Positions 24,762-32,745 of a stretch of 64,000 nt of DNA are shown one piece after another. Made by a program: the position numbers and the translations under genes. Position 1 is the stretch's first letter, and each line of letters begins with the position of its first letter. The notes under the pieces were generated by a model that was given only the letters and a program-made list of their open reading frames with translations, was not told the origin of the DNA and did no database searches. The stretch lies in assembly GCA_023396065.1 (NCBI GenBank), contig JAEWXF010000025.1:1-64000 (forward strand), read 5' to 3'. This DNA comes from Methanobacteriota archaeon. Lineage in GTDB: Archaea > Halobacteriota > Methanomicrobia > Methanomicrobiales > Methanocorpusculaceae.

Positions 24762-25682
24762 TTAGACCATCGTCCATACCCAGGAGCCGGTTACGGCGCA
24801 GCCGATCAGAAACCCGATGATTGCGCCGGTATTAATATATGGAAGGCCCGGCTGGGGTTTTCCGGTATTTACCGGTCTGAGGAGGAGACACAATCCGACG
24901 ACACCGCCGAGAAGCGCGCCGAGTGCCGGGACACAGATACCGAAGTATGCAAGCACCCCTTCGCCCCCTGCATACACCTGAGCAGACGTGACAAGAATCG
25001 CCGGCATAATAACGTCTCCCATCCCGATCATATATGCGCCGCGATCCTCTTTTCTCTCCGTGATGCTGAATCCCGACCGCCGGTACGAGTAACTGCGGGA
25101 CTTTGGAACGAGGAACATAATCGGCATTTTCTGCCGGAGAACCCCGTCGGCCAGCGTCAGCATGTGCTTCGTCCGGTGAACGGATATGGCATCATAGATC
25201 AGCAGCAGAATCAGGAGGATCAGTACCGGGATAATGGATAAGGATATACCAAAGATCGAAGCGCAGCCGGCCGAGATTATAACTCCGGCAGTGTTGATAA
25301 CGTACCACTCCGGGTAATACCACAGCAACAGAATCACCACAACCGCCGCAGCGATGCCGATAAGATCAGCGGGTGTTCCCGGCAGGTAAAAGGCAGAGAG
25401 GGACGCCGTCACATAGTAGATCACCAGAGCCAGACAGAGGCCGATGATCCCGGTGATCACAGTCTGGGCTTTCCATTTGATGAGGAGAAGCAGCAGTGCC
25501 GTAAACACAAGCATGATAAAGAGGAAGACAAATGGATTTGCAAGAGAGTCCGGATCCTCAAATGCGCCAAGTCCGGCAGTAGTAACCGGCTCTATCAGCA
25601 GCAGGGACAGTAGTCCGGTTAGGATCATGAGGAGTATCATCCCCATATACGGCACAGCAGAACGGATCGAAAAGTCACTCAT
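24762..25682 (-). CDS. Presenilin-like A22 family aspartyl membrane protease
   Basis: 306 residues, nine predicted helices. Both catalytic aspartates are visible: L-L-I-Y-D-A-I-S-V-H near residue 163 (YD motif) and M-I-G-M-G-D-V-I-M-P near 222 (GxGD motif). The C-terminal P-G-L-P-Y-I replaces the PAL motif of eukaryotic presenilins, as in other archaeal homologues. It would cut substrates inside the membrane, such as signal-peptide remnants. It is divergent from the next gene, with only 42 bases between the start codons. Confidence 0.88.
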   Translation of the reverse strand: MSDFSIRSAVPYMGMILLMILTGLLSLLLIEPVTTAGLGAFEDPDSLANPFVFLFIMLVFTALLLLLIKWKAQTVITGIIGLCLALVIYYVTASLSAFYLPGTPADLIGIAAAVVVILLLWYYPEWYVINTAGVIISAGCASIFGISLSIIPVLILLILLLIYDAISVHRTKHMLTLADGVLRQKMPIMFLVPKSRSYSYRRSGFSITERKEDRGAYMIGMGDVIMPAILVTSAQVYAGGEGVLAYFGICVPALGALLGGVVGLCLLLRPVNTGKPQPGLPYINTGAIIGFLIGCAVTGSWVWTMV

Positions 25683-25724
25683 GTATAGGTAACTTAATAT
25701 TTTAGCGGTCTCCTTAGTTAAATT
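25683..25724. promoter_or_regulatory. 42-base divergent promoter region
   Basis: The start codons of the presenilin-like protease (minus) and the small membrane protein (plus) are only 42 bases apart. An AT-rich core, cttaatatttta, lies between them. One AT-rich box can serve both strands, or the two promoters overlap and compete. Confidence 0.45.
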
Positions 25725-26039
25725 ATGAATATTCGTGACAGCATCCCTGAGCTCGTGCTGATCGCAATTATGGCAATCTCAAGCTTTGTGGTAGTAGTCC
25801 GCCTGTGGCAGGATGCGATAATCGCTATTGGAATTGAGCTGCTGATTCTCTGTCTTGGTGGATTTCTCCTGCAGATTACCCTTCGTCTGCGTAAACTCGA
25901 AGAGCAGAGCGCCGCTCGCGAGAGAATGATGAGGGGAAATCTTGAGGAGCTTGCACGCAGGATGATCCAGAAGCAGGATGCAACATCAGAAACGGTCATT
26001 CAGGCCGTTGAGAGCATTAAAAGCAGAATGTATCGATAA
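25725..26039 (+). CDS. Small membrane protein with C-terminal coiled coil
   Basis: 104 residues, family not recognised. Two hydrophobic helices (about 9-27 and 31-52) are followed by a charged heptad-like helix (L-R-L-R-K-L-E-E-Q, R-E-R-M-M-R-G-N-L-E-E-L-A-R-R), so the tail probably forms a coiled coil in the cytoplasm. It ends three bases before the FEN1 gene, so both are likely on one transcript. Confidence 0.78.
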   Translation: MNIRDSIPELVLIAIMAISSFVVVVRLWQDAIIAIGIELLILCLGGFLLQITLRLRKLEEQSAARERMMRGNLEELARRMIQKQDATSETVIQAVESIKSRMYR

Positions 26040-26042
26040 AAT

Positions 26043-27044
26043 ATGGGTGTTGTGCTTCGGCCGCTGATTGCGGATTTCCGGGAAAGTCCGGGCTGGGATA
26101 TGCTTGGCGGCATTGCGGCGATTGACGCCTATAATGCCCTGTATCAGTTTTTGAGCGGAATCCGGCAGCCGGATGGTACGCCGCTGATGGATGATGAGGG
26201 AAGGATAACCTCTCATCTCAGCGGTCTGCTGTTCCGGACGGCAAATCTGGTGGAAAAGAATATTACACCTGTGTATGTGTTTGACGGAAAACCGCCCGCA
26301 TTTAAGGCGGAAACGCTTGCAGAACGGCGGGTTATCCGGGATAATGCGGCGGATGCATGGGAGCGCTCTCTCAAAGAGGGTGATGAAGAGGGCGCGCGAA
26401 AACATGCGATGGCCTCGTCGCGGGTAGATGCGTATGTGAAGGAGTCTTCAAAAGAACTGCTGACGGCACTGGGAATTTCATGGATTCAGGCACCGGAGGA
26501 GGGAGAGGCTCAATCGGCGTATATGGTAACTGCGGGGGATGTGACGTATGCGGTATCACAGGATTATGATTCTCTGCTGTTCGGTACGCCGCGGCTGGTC
26601 CGCAATATTACTGTCTCAGGTCGGCGGCGGTTCCGCGGAAAAGTTCTGCAGGTCTACCCGGAACGGCTGATTTTGGCGGATGTGCTTGCCGGTCTCAAAC
26701 TGACACGCGAGGAGCTGATTCAGACGGCACTGCTGATCGGGACTGATTATAACTCAGGGGTAAGCGGCGTCGGCCCGAAAACGGCAATTAAACTGGTGCG
26801 CGAGGGAAAGTTTGCTGAGAAGATCACGGAGTCGGAAAATGCGGCTGACCCTGAAGTCCTGATGCAGTATTTCCTTCACCCGCCGGTGGAGACGGATTAT
26901 TCCCTGACAAAGAGGTCTCCGGATCAGGACAAAGTCTTTGAGATATTATGCGAGGAGCATGGTTTCTCTCATGACCGGGTGACGGCCGGTCTGGAACGGC
27001 TGGGCGCAAAGAAGGGTCAGGCGACGCTTGATGCCTGGTTCTGA
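26043..27044 (+). CDS. fen: Flap endonuclease 1
   Basis: Structure-specific nuclease that removes 5' flaps during Okazaki fragment maturation and repair. The 333-residue protein has the N and I domains with catalytic acids in A-A-I-D-A-Y-N-A-L, V-F-D-G-K-P-P-A-F-K, A-P-E-E-G-E-A-Q-S-A-Y, S-Q-D-Y-D-S-L-L-F-G and I-G-T-D-Y-N-S-G-V-S-G-V-G-P-K-T-A. The C-terminus Q-A-T-L-D-A-W-F is a PCNA-binding PIP box. The N-terminus (M-G-V-V-L-R-P-L-I) is slightly unusual but the length is normal. Confidence 0.95.
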   Translation: MGVVLRPLIADFRESPGWDMLGGIAAIDAYNALYQFLSGIRQPDGTPLMDDEGRITSHLSGLLFRTANLVEKNITPVYVFDGKPPAFKAETLAERRVIRDNAADAWERSLKEGDEEGARKHAMASSRVDAYVKESSKELLTALGISWIQAPEEGEAQSAYMVTAGDVTYAVSQDYDSLLFGTPRLVRNITVSGRRRFRGKVLQVYPERLILADVLAGLKLTREELIQTALLIGTDYNSGVSGVGPKTAIKLVREGKFAEKITESENAADPEVLMQYFLHPPVETDYSLTKRSPDQDKVFEILCEEHGFSHDRVTAGLERLGAKKGQATLDAWF

Positions 27045-27069
27045 ATACGGACCGAAAAAAATACAGTGA

Positions 27070-27639
27070 TCAGGGAAGTTTCTTGATTCTGACCGTCTCT
27101 TTTTTGGGTGCTTCCTCCTCCGCTTTTTCCTCCTCAGAACGCAGATGACGGATTGGCCGGATCGTCACCGCACTGACATACACTGCATCAGAGTTTGTCA
27201 GCTTATGCATCACCGTTCCCAGCACCTCAACCTGTGCCCCGACCCCGATCAGCGGGTCAGGCAGCGCAAATCTCCGTATCACAATCTGTCCGGTTCCATC
27301 CATCAGAAGGTACGACGGTTTGTTCATCAGAAGACCGGTTACCTTGAGGACTTTTCCTTCCAGAATCACCGGAACACCGGTCATCGCAGAGGAAACCTGA
27401 CGGGCACGGACAAATTTAGCTCTGGTTTTCATTGCAGGAATCTGCTCCAGAATCTGTTTTTCCGTCAGATAATTCATACCCAGCGGCACGCCGATCAGAA
27501 TAATACACAAGGGTACTGCCAGATATACATACATTGGATTCTGTGACGAGCCATACATCATCGCGCACATCGCCGCAAAAAACACCGTGACCGCAAACAG
27601 CAGCGGCGGCACACGAACCGAAATTCCACGGATTCTCAT
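27070..27639 (-). CDS. Membrane-anchored OB-fold protein
   Basis: 189 residues: two hydrophobic helices near the N-terminus (V-P-P-L-L-F-A-V-T-V-F-F-A-A and V-Y-L-A-V-P-L-C-I-I-L-I-G-V), then an OB-fold nucleic-acid-binding-like domain (V-I-L-E-G-K-V-L-K-V-T, L-L-M-D-G-T-G-Q-I-V-I-R-R-F, V-E-V-L-G-T-V). The tail is lysine/glutamate-rich. The ATG at 27639 is chosen, as a TATA-like catataaaat lies about 30 bases upstream. The longer frame from 27879 overlaps the divergent gene. An OB domain tethered to the membrane recalls NfeD-like or YgiW-like proteins rather than a DNA-binding role; unresolved. Confidence 0.72.
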   Translation of the reverse strand: MRIRGISVRVPPLLFAVTVFFAAMCAMMYGSSQNPMYVYLAVPLCIILIGVPLGMNYLTEKQILEQIPAMKTRAKFVRARQVSSAMTGVPVILEGKVLKVTGLLMNKPSYLLMDGTGQIVIRRFALPDPLIGVGAQVEVLGTVMHKLTNSDAVYVSAVTIRPIRHLRSEEEKAEEEAPKKETVRIKKLP

Positions 27640-27663
27640 CTGTTTTACAGATGGGTGGAGAAG

Positions 27664-27673
27664 CCATATAAAA
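27664..27673 (-). promoter_or_regulatory. Probable TATA box of the OB-fold membrane protein gene
   Basis: Minus-strand attttatatg, about 30 bases upstream of the ATG at 27639. Confidence 0.45.
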
Positions 27674-27741
27674 TAACCGCGGGTAAACCCTTCATATTCT
27701 CCCGGCACCCACATATACATTGAGCTGACGTGCCGAAACAT

Positions 27742-28386
27742 ATGGTAAAAATTCCCCCGATGCTTACCGATACGATTACCTGCGGTATTGCTTCGGTCGA
27801 TAAAACCCTCTTTGCCGAGACCGGTCCCTGCCCCCATTGCGGAGGACGGCCAGGCCCGTATGACACGAAAGAAAAACATTACGCGACCATCCGGGAGGGT
27901 GATGCTACCCGGAAAATAACCGTTTTTGTCCGGAGGTTCCGCTGTACCTCCTGTGGGGCTCTCCTCTACGCGGACGAACCGTTTTACCCGGATACCCGGC
28001 TTGGTTCTACCATTGTCGACCTTGCAATTGCGCTCTCACTGGTCAACACGTTTTCCCACGCGGCAGAACTCATCAATGGAATGGGTATCGAAATTGACCG
28101 AGGTTCGGTCAGAAAATATGCACTCTCGACCCTGCCGGTTCCGGCGATTACCTTCTTTTACGGTCTGCCGCTTCCGGTCTCACTCTTTACTCTTACCGGG
28201 CGGGCCGGTTCGCTCAATCCCGGCCCCGCACACGGGGCAGAAGTTCTCGCATCCAGTGGTTTTCCATCCGCATACCGGACACCTGCGGACCTCTCGGGAA
28301 CGTCGCTTGCCCGCCAGAAGCAGAGGAAAGAACAAAAACAAAAAGAAAAACGGGAAGCCCAGCATCCAGCAGACGACCGTAAGTAA
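27742..28386 (+). CDS. Zinc-ribbon/HTH protein resembling the N-terminal part of a transposase
   Basis: 214 residues. One zinc site is formed by C-P-H-C-G-G and F-R-C-T-S-C-G-A-L-L-Y; between and after them lie a V-R-R-F-R-C strand and helical stretches (I-V-D-L-A-I-A-L-S-L-V-N-T-F, I-D-R-G-S-V-R-K-Y). This layout is that of the DNA-binding front end of ISL3/IS66-like transposases, but no DDE domain follows. After about residue 135 it becomes low-complexity and ends in a K/Q/E-rich tail. That last third lies antisense to the next gene. The ATG at 27742 follows an acatatac box by about 28 bases. It is possibly a domesticated or truncated transposase acting as a regulator (inference). Confidence 0.6.
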   Translation: MVKIPPMLTDTITCGIASVDKTLFAETGPCPHCGGRPGPYDTKEKHYATIREGDATRKITVFVRRFRCTSCGALLYADEPFYPDTRLGSTIVDLAIALSLVNTFSHAAELINGMGIEIDRGSVRKYALSTLPVPAITFFYGLPLPVSLFTLTGRAGSLNPGPAHGAEVLASSGFPSAYRTPADLSGTSLARQKQRKEQKQKEKREAQHPADDRK

Positions 28387-28428
28387 TACGGAACCGGCAG
28401 CCAGTGCAAGGGATATGGGGAGCTTCAT
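28180..28428 (-). CDS. Small membrane protein with C-terminal zinc ribbon
   Basis: 82 residues: a hydrophobic N-terminus (S-L-A-L-A-A-G-S-V-L-L-T-V-V-C-W and F-F-F-L-F-L-F-F-P-L-L-L-A-G), a basic stop-transfer K-R-R-S-R, then a CxxC...CxxC zinc ribbon (R-R-C-P-V-C-G-W-K and N-F-C-P-V-C-G-A-G). Its ATG overlaps the stop of mfnF (ATGA), strong evidence that it is real and co-translated. It overlaps the 3' part of the convergent zinc-ribbon gene by about 207 bases. The function is unknown. Confidence 0.7.
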   Translation of the reverse strand: MKLPISLALAAGSVLLTVVCWMLGFPFFFLFLFFPLLLAGKRRSREVRRCPVCGWKTTGCENFCPVCGAGIERTGPPGKSKE

Positions 28429-29345
28429 TGTCTGTGTTCTGCGAGCTGCCGTACGGCAAATGCCGGTAAGGCATCTGCAGGGATTTTGACTGCTGCGGTC
28501 AGATCGATACCCCTGACCAGCGGGGCAAACACCGGAGAGCCGATGCCGCCCACAAGAATGGTATCTGCCTTTGAGGCATCTGCCACGCGTTGGACCGCCG
28601 TACATACCAGCGTCCGCTGGGCGTCCCAGAATGCATGTGCAACTGCTACCGCCCCGCCTTCCCCAATCTCTTCAAGATCGGCACACACTGTTCTTGCCAG
28701 ACGGCGCAGGCATGCTTCGCGGCTGACGTTTTTTCCGTCGGGTGTCGCAGAGGTATACTCTGCATCCCCGATATGGCCGAGGACATAATGAGCATCTCCG
28801 CTGCAGGCAAAGTACTCGGTTGAGAACGGGGTGGGTACTCCGTCAATCGTTGCAGAGTTTGCCAGCGTTGCGACCGGAGTCCGGAGCATTCCGGTGTATA
28901 CCAGATATCCGTGCTGCAGCCGGAGCGTATCGGTCATGCCGGTCAGTTTTGCAAACTCTGCAAACGGGACAATATCGGCGGTTGTGCTGCCGATATCCAG
29001 CATCATTCCGTGTGGATATTTTGTCCGCAGCCAGTCGACCGAAGCAAGCCAGTTGGCCGCTGCAAGGTCCGGACATGCGTCTGCGTGAAATGCCCCGTCG
29101 GTTCCGTAGAACTGTGCGTCCGGAAAGGTTCTGCGGACAGCATTCACAATATAGCGAATTCCCTCCGCTTTATTGAAAAATCCGTCGGCAAGTTCGCCGC
29201 TCATGACGACTGCCGCATCTTCTCCGCGATATTCTGCCAGAATTTCAGCGAGGTTTGATTCCTGCCAGAGCGGGCAGTAGTGAATGTGGACGCCGGTATC
29301 GTCGACAACTTTCAGGTTTGCCCCGCCGACATCGATACCGATCAT
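28425..29345 (-). CDS. mfnF: Methanofuran biosynthesis protein MfnF (ASKHA-fold furanmethanamine synthase)
   Basis: Couples the furan phosphate intermediate to gamma-glutamyltyramine to form the core of methanofuran, the first C1 carrier of methanogenesis. 306 residues of COG1548, with an ASKHA nucleotide-binding fold: phosphate 1 loop I-G-I-D-V-G-G-A-N-L-K at the start, M-L-D-I-G-S-T-T-A-D-I in the middle and V-G-G-I-G-S-P near the C-terminus. The start overlaps the mfnD stop by four bases; the two are consecutive steps of the same pathway. Confidence 0.88.
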   Translation of the reverse strand: MIGIDVGGANLKVVDDTGVHIHYCPLWQESNLAEILAEYRGEDAAVVMSGELADGFFNKAEGIRYIVNAVRRTFPDAQFYGTDGAFHADACPDLAAANWLASVDWLRTKYPHGMMLDIGSTTADIVPFAEFAKLTGMTDTLRLQHGYLVYTGMLRTPVATLANSATIDGVPTPFSTEYFACSGDAHYVLGHIGDAEYTSATPDGKNVSREACLRRLARTVCADLEEIGEGGAVAVAHAFWDAQRTLVCTAVQRVADASKADTILVGGIGSPVFAPLVRGIDLTAAVKIPADALPAFAVRQLAEHRQ

Positions 29346-30247
29346 GGAACGGTAACTCCGCCCCGTTCGTCAAACACTGCAGTTTTGCCGTTGTAGTTGA
29401 CCTTTTCCGGCGGAAGGCCGACGGTTGCCTTCAGGAGAATATCCGCGATTTCATCATCAACAACCTGAACAATGCCCGCAAGACTCATCGTCGGGCGGGG
29501 GTTGACGTCAACCACCCAGATCTTTTCACCGACGATCATGTCAATACCGATATATCCCTGACATCCAAGCCGTTCAATGGTCTTTTTGGCCACGTCGATC
29601 ATCTCCTCCTCACGTTCCGGGTGAACCGGGGTTTCACCGCCCTCATAGATGAAGACACCGTCGGTTCCGGGATGAGAGTACTGACGGTTGATCGTCAGAA
29701 AGACGGGGGGCAGACCACTGTAGTATCCGCATGCTTCGCCGACAACACGGCTGCCGACGATACTGACGCTGTAGTGTTCTCCTTCAAGGTATTCGACGGA
29801 CATTTCATCTTTCCCTGGCATCTCTCCGTCTTTTGCGATGCGGACGGCGACGGAACCTGCTCCTTTGACCGGTTTGATAACCCGTTTTCCCGGGAAGTCA
29901 GCGGGGACCTCTTTTGGGACGTCAATACCGATACTTGCGAGAATTTTTGCGGTCAGCCGTTTGTTTGCGCAGACAGCTATACTGGTACTGTCTGCTCCGA
30001 GATTATGGGTTGCAAGCTCCAGAGTATGGGTAAACCGGGAGAGCAGGACGTCCGGGGCGATGACCAGGCCGTAGTCACACTGCGGCGCGAGCCGTGCGAT
30101 CTCTTCATTGAAGTCGCCGGACTTTGGCATGATCACGGTATGGCCAAGACGTTCAAAACTTTTCTGCAGTGCAGTTACCATGGCTTTTCCTTCCGGGGCA
30201 AGTGCCGGGTCATGCACTGTGGTATATTCGGCAATAAGCACCAACAT
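29342..30247 (-). CDS. mfnD: Tyramine-L-glutamate ligase (ATP-grasp)
   Basis: Joins glutamate to tyramine by a gamma-amide bond in methanofuran synthesis. The 301-residue protein is an ATP-grasp enzyme of COG1821: V-I-K-P-V-K-G-A-G-S-V-A-V-R (ATP-binding Lys), S-V-E-Y-L-E-G-E-H-Y-S-V-S, and the metal-binding V-V-D-V-N-P-R-P-T-M near the end. It is first of the mfnD-mfnF-zinc-ribbon transcript, and divergent from surE with 111 bases between them. Confidence 0.88.
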   Translation of the reverse strand: MLVLIAEYTTVHDPALAPEGKAMVTALQKSFERLGHTVIMPKSGDFNEEIARLAPQCDYGLVIAPDVLLSRFTHTLELATHNLGADSTSIAVCANKRLTAKILASIGIDVPKEVPADFPGKRVIKPVKGAGSVAVRIAKDGEMPGKDEMSVEYLEGEHYSVSIVGSRVVGEACGYYSGLPPVFLTINRQYSHPGTDGVFIYEGGETPVHPEREEEMIDVAKKTIERLGCQGYIGIDMIVGEKIWVVDVNPRPTMSLAGIVQVVDDEIADILLKATVGLPPEKVNYNGKTAVFDERGGVTVP

Positions 30248-30358
30248 GATACTAATATACGCTTTTCCCGTTACATCAGGCTGCCGATTGGGACAGCCGG
30301 AGAACCCGAAAGAGTATTACCATCAGGGATTGAACGTTATCAGCAGGAGAGTGCGGAT

Positions 30359-31153
30359 ATGGGACTGCGGCCAAAAATTCTTCTCACAAATGATGATGGT
30401 GTAAATTCGGGCGGACTCTGGGCAGCATATGAGGCTCTGTCTGCGTTTGCGGATGTGACGGTTGTGGCGCCTGCGGTACAGCAGAGTGCGGTCGGCCGGT
30501 CGATTTCAATTTTTGAGCCGCTGCGGATGAATGAGGTTGTGGTAAACGGATACCGGGCCTGGGCGGTGGAGGGAAGGCCGACCGATTCGCTGCTGCTTGG
30601 CCTGTATGCATTGAAGATCGAGCCGGATCTGGTGGTCAGCGGGATCAATCTCGGAGAGAATATTTCATTTGAGTCGATTACGACGTCGGGGACGGTTGGA
30701 GCTGCGATGGAGGCGGCAAATCAGGGAGTGCCGTCCCTGGCATTTTCTCTGCAGATGAGCTGTCAGGGCGATAAGTTTACGGATCCCCGCTGTCACAAGG
30801 GGGATTTTACTCAGGCAAAACATGTGGTGACTGAGATTGTCCGCCTGGTCCTGCGCTGCGGTCTGCCGAAAGGGAGTCATCTGCTGAATATCAACATTCC
30901 TTCGGCTCCCATGCGGGGGTATGAGGTTACGATTCTGGGAGAGCGGCTGTTTGATACCAGTGTGGAAACGAGGATTGATCCCCGGGGGAAACCGTATTAC
31001 TGGATTAACGGTGATCTGGTCTATGTTCCGGAGGAGCATTCGGATGTGACGGCTCTGCGGAACAATATGGTGTCAATAACACCGCTTACTCTGGACAATA
31101 CGGCTCACCGGTCCTGTGCGGAGCTGAAGGGTATGGTTGCGTCTCTGAGATGA
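30359..31153 (+). CDS. surE: 5'/3'-nucleotidase SurE
   Basis: Metal-dependent phosphatase acting on nucleoside monophosphates. The 264-residue protein has the SurE hallmarks I-L-L-T-N-D-D-G-V-N-S-G-G-L, A-V-E-G-R-P-T-D-S, V-V-S-G-I-N-L-G-E-N and T-S-G-T-V-G-A-A-M-E-A. The start ATG at 30359 gives M-G-L-R-P-K-I-L-L-T-N-D-D-G. The much longer open frame upstream is antisense to mfnD and is not coding. An aggagag lies nine or more bases upstream. Confidence 0.94.
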   Translation: MGLRPKILLTNDDGVNSGGLWAAYEALSAFADVTVVAPAVQQSAVGRSISIFEPLRMNEVVVNGYRAWAVEGRPTDSLLLGLYALKIEPDLVVSGINLGENISFESITTSGTVGAAMEAANQGVPSLAFSLQMSCQGDKFTDPRCHKGDFTQAKHVVTEIVRLVLRCGLPKGSHLLNINIPSAPMRGYEVTILGERLFDTSVETRIDPRGKPYYWINGDLVYVPEEHSDVTALRNNMVSITPLTLDNTAHRSCAELKGMVASLR

Positions 31154-31255
31154 GGCCGGACAGAATGGTTCGGGAAATTTTTGTTCGATGCGGCTTTTGG
31201 GACTGATGGGACATAAACGAAATCATTTCTTGGTAATACAACCAATAGGACATCA

Positions 31256-31984
31256 ATGCATCCAACCAGCTCCCCCCAAAAATCCGGTCTGCTGCCCGCG
31301 GCCTGTATCTATGCCTGGGAACTGGCACTGGCATCCGAACGGCCCGATGGATTTCAGACGCCGTTTGGCACATTTTCCCCGAACATCTACCTCACCGGGA
31401 CTCTGACCGAAAAAACCGTCAGAAACCAGAAAATATCTGCCCTCCGGGTAAGTGATCCGACCGGCGTATTTCCGGTAAGCATGAACTGGCAGAATACATC
31501 CCTCATGCACCAGGCAGAAACTCTGGACATCCCGTCATTTATCGCAGTATTTGGAACCGTCAGATTCCGCCGGTCTGCAGGGACCATCCTCACCGAAATA
31601 CAGCCGGAACTCATCAGAACGGCCGACAGAACCACACGGGACCAGTGGCTCCGCAGCGCCGCTGAATCAGCACTCCTGCGACTCGAACAGCTGCCCTCCT
31701 CCCCGAAACGACATGAATTTGCCGGACTCATCCTCCATGCCCTGGAAAATATCAAAGAACATCAGCCGCCCCGGAGTCCGGAAACAGCTCCGGCTCTCTC
31801 CGATGAACAACTGCTCAACATCATCACCGAGCTCTCCGGCAAAAAAGGAGCCATGATCGCAGATGTCATCTCCCGGGCTGTAACCCTCGGAATGACCGAA
31901 ACCACTGCGAAAGCAGCCCTCGCACGCCTCATGGAGGAGGGCGAGTGCTATACACCCACCACAGAACTCATCAAAGTTGCCTGA
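31256..31984 (+). CDS. RPA-associated OB-fold protein (COG3390)
   Basis: 242 residues. The N-terminal half is an OB-fold domain (F-S-P-N-I-Y-L-T-G-T-L-T-E, I-S-A-L-R-V-S-D-P-T-G-V-F-P-V) and the C-terminal 60 residues form a winged-helix-like part (E-Q-L-L-N-I-I-T-E-L-S, A-K-A-A-L-A-R-L-M-E-E-G). This is the layout of the euryarchaeal RPA-associated proteins (COG3390), which in haloarchaea are co-transcribed with an RPA subunit and interact with it. Here the RPA partner is not adjacent. The next gene is the phosphoesterase that also follows it in haloarchaeal rpa operons. Confidence 0.78.
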   Translation: MHPTSSPQKSGLLPAACIYAWELALASERPDGFQTPFGTFSPNIYLTGTLTEKTVRNQKISALRVSDPTGVFPVSMNWQNTSLMHQAETLDIPSFIAVFGTVRFRRSAGTILTEIQPELIRTADRTTRDQWLRSAAESALLRLEQLPSSPKRHEFAGLILHALENIKEHQPPRSPETAPALSDEQLLNIITELSGKKGAMIADVISRAVTLGMTETTAKAALARLMEEGECYTPTTELIKVA

Positions 31985-31986
31985 TT

Positions 31987-32745
31987 ATGCATCCGGAATT
32001 TTATGAAAACGGACCTGCCATCCTCATCGAACGTTCCGTACGGACCCTTGTCATTGCTGATCCCCACTTCGGGGTAGAAGCAGATCTTCACCGGCATGGT
32101 ATCCATTTTCCCAGTGCCACTGCATCCCGGCTTTCCCGACTCCTTTCCATCATCGATGAAAGCGATCCGGACTATCTGGTGGTACTGGGTGATCTCAAAC
32201 ACATGATCCCTTATGTTACCTACCAGGAAAAGCAGGAAGTCCCCGGCGTTCTCAAACAGATCCGTGAACGAACCGAGTTCCGGCTTGCTCCCGGGAATCA
32301 TGATACCGGTCTTGAACCATATCTCAAGCCGGAAGAACTTCTTCCGATGAACGGCGCAGTTATCGACGGCTGCGGATATATGCACGGTCATACCGTTCCT
32401 GCCCCGGATCTGGCAGGCTGTCTTATCCTCTGTGGTCATCATCACCCGGTTGTCAATATCTATGATGACGTCGGCTGTGCCCTCCGGGGAACACCCGGGT
32501 ATCTGCTCGCAGAAGTTGATCCTGCTCCTCTCAGCCTCCCCAAGACCGCTGATCCCACCCGGATTCTCCTGGTCCCTGCATTCTATGAGCTTGCCGGCGG
32601 TATGGACGTCCGGCTGATTCCGGGAAACAAAATATCCCCGGTTGCCCGGGCCATCCGAACCGATACTGCTGAGGTGTTTCTCAAAGACGGGACATACGTG
32701 GATACCTGGGAAGATCTCCTGCCTGATCCGGGTGAGAGAGTATGA
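31987..32745 (+). CDS. Calcineurin-like metallophosphoesterase (COG1407, RPE type)
   Basis: 252 residues with the metallophosphoesterase metal ligands: L-V-I-A-D-P-H-F-G, V-V-L-G-D-L-K-H, A-P-G-N-H-D-T-G, M-H-G-H-T and C-G-H-H-H-P. Family COG1407 is the ICC-like group found beside Lhr helicases or RPA genes in archaea and some bacteria, suggesting a DNA-repair function with unknown substrate. The start at 31987 lies two bases after the RPA-associated gene; it overlaps the helicase gene by four bases. Confidence 0.85.
   Translation: MHPEFYENGPAILIERSVRTLVIADPHFGVEADLHRHGIHFPSATASRLSRLLSIIDESDPDYLVVLGDLKHMIPYVTYQEKQEVPGVLKQIRERTEFRLAPGNHDTGLEPYLKPEELLPMNGAVIDGCGYMHGHTVPAPDLAGCLILCGHHHPVVNIYDDVGCALRGTPGYLLAEVDPAPLSLPKTADPTRILLVPAFYELAGGMDVRLIPGNKISPVARAIRTDTAEVFLKDGTYVDTWEDLLPDPGERV

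Noticed and set aside
29255..30358. Long plus-strand extension of the surE frame
   Set aside because: It is antisense to mfnD, which has full ATP-grasp motifs; SurE homology starts at 30359.
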